Shown: piece by piece, positions 62,538-64,000 of the stretch | Layout of the letters: every line of letters starts with the position of its first letter | How positions within the stretch are numbered: the first letter of the stretch is position 1 | Assembly: GCA_947174995.1 (NCBI GenBank) | Contig: CAMWLC010000002.1 | Coordinates: 1-64,000, forward strand | DNA length: 64,000 nt | DNA from: an uncultured Porphyromonadaceae bacterium | GTDB taxonomy: Bacteria; Bacteroidota; Bacteroidia; Bacteroidales; Muribaculaceae | Direction of reading: 5' to 3' | The notes under the pieces: model-generated | Seen by the model: only the letters and a program-made list of their open reading frames with translations | Database searches by the model: none | Told to the model about the DNA's origin: nothing | Made by a program: the position numbers and the translations under genes

Positions 62538-64000
62538 TTATTTCGTCTTGACGGAATAGATCTTGAGATTGCTGAGGCGTGCGGAGCCGTCGGCCGAAAG
62601 GGAGAGGTTGAGGTAGGGCTCGTTGGGGAACACCAGGTTGGTCATGACGAAGCGGCCGTTGTTGCCGAAGAGCTCGATGCTGCTGCGGTCCACGAAGAGG
62701 CGGAGCGACACCTTGCCGTCGGTCTCGAACGTCGGGGAGACGGTCACTGCGGGGAAGTTCTCGCTGAAGTCCACCACGCCGCTCTTGGTGCGGTCGAAGC
62801 TCATGGTGTGGTTAGCGGCGTCATATACCATCACCACCTTGTCGCCGAGCTTGTTGGAAAGAGTGAGTTCCACTTTGGATCCGGCGGCAGCCTCAAGATC
62901 GGCCACGATCTCGCAGAGGCCCTCCGTGGAAGCGGGGATGTTGAAGGATGTGGCTTTGCGGCCGAGCTTCTTGCCGGAAGCGGATACCACGGTCTTGTCG
63001 CGGAGGGCGAGCATTTCGGGGGAGGGGACGGAGGCCACGTAGAGTTCGCCGTCGGGAGCGGTGAATATCTCCATCTCGCGGGGCAGGGTGTTGGCGCTGC
63101 GGTATTGCGAGGTGGGGACTTCGGCCGCATATTCCCAGTTGCTCATCCAGCCGATGACGGTGCGGCGGTCATCGGGGGCGCCGCTCCAGCTGACAGTGGC
63201 GTAGTGGTCCTTGCCGAAGTCAAGCCATTTGGTCGGTATGGTGCCGTCGGCGAGAGTGTCTGATTTGAAGGTCTTGCCGTCGAACTCACCGATGAAATAC
63301 TGCGTGGCGCTGCCGCCGAAAGGTCCGCCGGGATTGAGGTTGCATAGAAGCACCCACTTCTCCGTGCCGTTGCCGTCTACGGGAAGACGGAACAGGTCGG
63401 GACACTCCCACACGCCACCCTGGGCTGCTATACCCTTGCCGAAAGCGCTCTGGAGAGTCCAGGTCTTGAGGTCGGGAGAGGTGAAGAAGAGCATCTCATG
63501 GTCGAGGGCATGAGCCAGGACGAGGTTCCACTCCTTGGTCTCCTCGTTCCAGAACATATTGGGGTCTCTCGCCTCGGATTCGAGAGTGAGGATGGGGTTG
63601 CCGCCGAAGACCTCGAAAGTGGTGCCGTTGTCATGGCTGACGGCCATGCTCTGCATCTGGTTGGTGCCGGCTGAGGTATACAGGGCCACCACGGCGTCCT
63701 TGCCGACCCCGGCCGTGCCATCATGGTCAATGACGGCGCTGCCGGAGAAGATGGAGCCCAGACCGTCGGGGCGCAGGGCCTCCGGCTCATGCTCCCAGTT
63801 GATGAGGTCCTCGGATGTCGAATGACCCCATGACATGTTCTGCCATTTCGAACCGTAGGGATTGTGCTGGTAATAGAGGTGCCACTTGCCATCCTTGTAG
63901 AACATGCCGTTGGGGTCATTCATCCAACCGTATAGGGGGGTATGGTGGAATACGGGGCGGTATTTGAGCTCGCGGTTGGAGGTGTCAAAGGTGTCGGAGA
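62538..64000 (-). CDS. GH32 fructan hydrolase, 5' end cut by window
   Basis: At least 487 residues of a glycoside hydrolase family 32 enzyme (levanase, inulinase or fructofuranosidase). The nucleophile motif is complete across the apparent internal start: HHTPLYGWMNDPNG. The others follow: EARDPNMFW (transition-state Asp) and WECPDLFRLP (acid/base Glu). The C-terminal beta-sandwich (KVSLRLFVDRSSIELFGNNGRF) is intact. ATG 63923 is internal, because the frame stays open to position 64000 with family sequence. The signal peptide, if any, is outside the window. Confidence 0.95.
   Translation of the reverse strand, partial: SDTFDTSNRELKYRPVFHHTPLYGWMNDPNGMFYKDGKWHLYYQHNPYGSKWQNMSWGHSTSEDLINWEHEPEALRPDGLGSIFSGSAVIDHDGTAGVGKDAVVALYTSAGTNQMQSMAVSHDNGTTFEVFGGNPILTLESEARDPNMFWNEETKEWNLVLAHALDHEMLFFTSPDLKTWTLQSAFGKGIAAQGGVWECPDLFRLPVDGNGTEKWVLLCNLNPGGPFGGSATQYFIGEFDGKTFKSDTLADGTIPTKWLDFGKDHYATVSWSGAPDDRRTVIGWMSNWEYAAEVPTSQYRSANTLPREMEIFTAPDGELYVASVPSPEMLALRDKTVVSASGKKLGRKATSFNIPASTEGLCEIVADLEAAAGSKVELTLSNKLGDKVVMVYDAANHTMSFDRTKSGVVDFSENFPAVTVSPTFETDGKVSLRLFVDRSSIELFGNNGRFVMTNLVFPNEPYLNLSLSADGSARLSNLKIYSVKTK

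Overview
The window reads as a chromosomal segment of a GC-rich member of the Bacteroidales. The Muribaculaceae are my best guess, by inference only. Supporting signs are -7/-33 promoter elements of the Bacteroidetes type (TTTG, about 20 nt, TAnnTTTG), the virtual absence of Shine-Dalgarno sequences, type IX secretion genes (porW/sprE-like, porX), proteins with C-terminal T9SS-like sorting tails, a fimbrillin / DUF5119 / DUF3575 locus, and the order yceD-rpmF-fabH-era-der. No rRNA, CRISPR array, integrase or intact insertion sequence was seen.

Layout. (1) 1-10722 is an accessory island with visibly lower GC. At its left edge is a broken fragment of a DUF1016/YhcG-type nuclease gene. It then holds one tightly packed plus-strand operon of eight genes: a retron-type reverse transcriptase, a small acidic protein, two unrecognised proteins, a receiver protein with a putative HEPN RNase tail, an SF1 helicase, a TPR/OB protein and a WYL regulator. 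Just upstream of the RT is a 25-bp inverted repeat (370-394 with 556-580) enclosing further hairpins. This is the architecture of a retron msr-msd RNA. The set of partner genes matches no retron type I know, so this is the main candidate for an undescribed defence system. (2) 10683-18042 is a minus-strand housekeeping block: rnpA, a YidD-TatD fusion, a YqeY-like gene, serS, a tail-anchored pseudokinase, a GNAT-like protein, ubiE/menG and a U32 peptidase. (3) 18197-31214 runs on the plus strand: DUF4254, a GT9 glycosyltransferase, a nucleoside kinase, mgtE, mutS, the T9SS genes porW-like and porX, and a Sel1-repeat protein. (4) 31214-31906 has no protein gene. It holds a candidate structured RNA with its own promoter, a palindromic repeat element and a gap terminator. 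(5) 31907-39419 holds gap, mscL, the fimbrial locus, ychF, a lipoprotein and cdd. (6) 39629-47400 holds a glucosaminidase/LysM protein, tRNA-Arg(CCT), an M6 metalloprotease, then yceD, rpmF, fabH, era and der. (7) 47479-54146 is a minus-strand run of secreted proteins ending upstream in a large T9SS-tailed GH13 alpha-amylase. (8) 54340-64000 holds manC, a Na/Pi cotransporter, an LD-carboxypeptidase, a radical SAM protein, two tandem crcB genes, and a fructan set: fructokinase, sugar permease and a GH32 enzyme cut by the window edge.

How the parts fit. The island operon combines a DNA-making RNA (retron), signalling modules (receivers), a potential RNA-cutting effector (HEPN), DNA-processing machinery (helicase, OB protein) and a regulator. 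This is a plausible phage-sensing abortive-infection design. The core segments combine translation and ribosome-assembly genes with the secretion regulators PorX/PorW and several likely T9SS cargo proteins (M6 protease, amylase, a tail-only protein).
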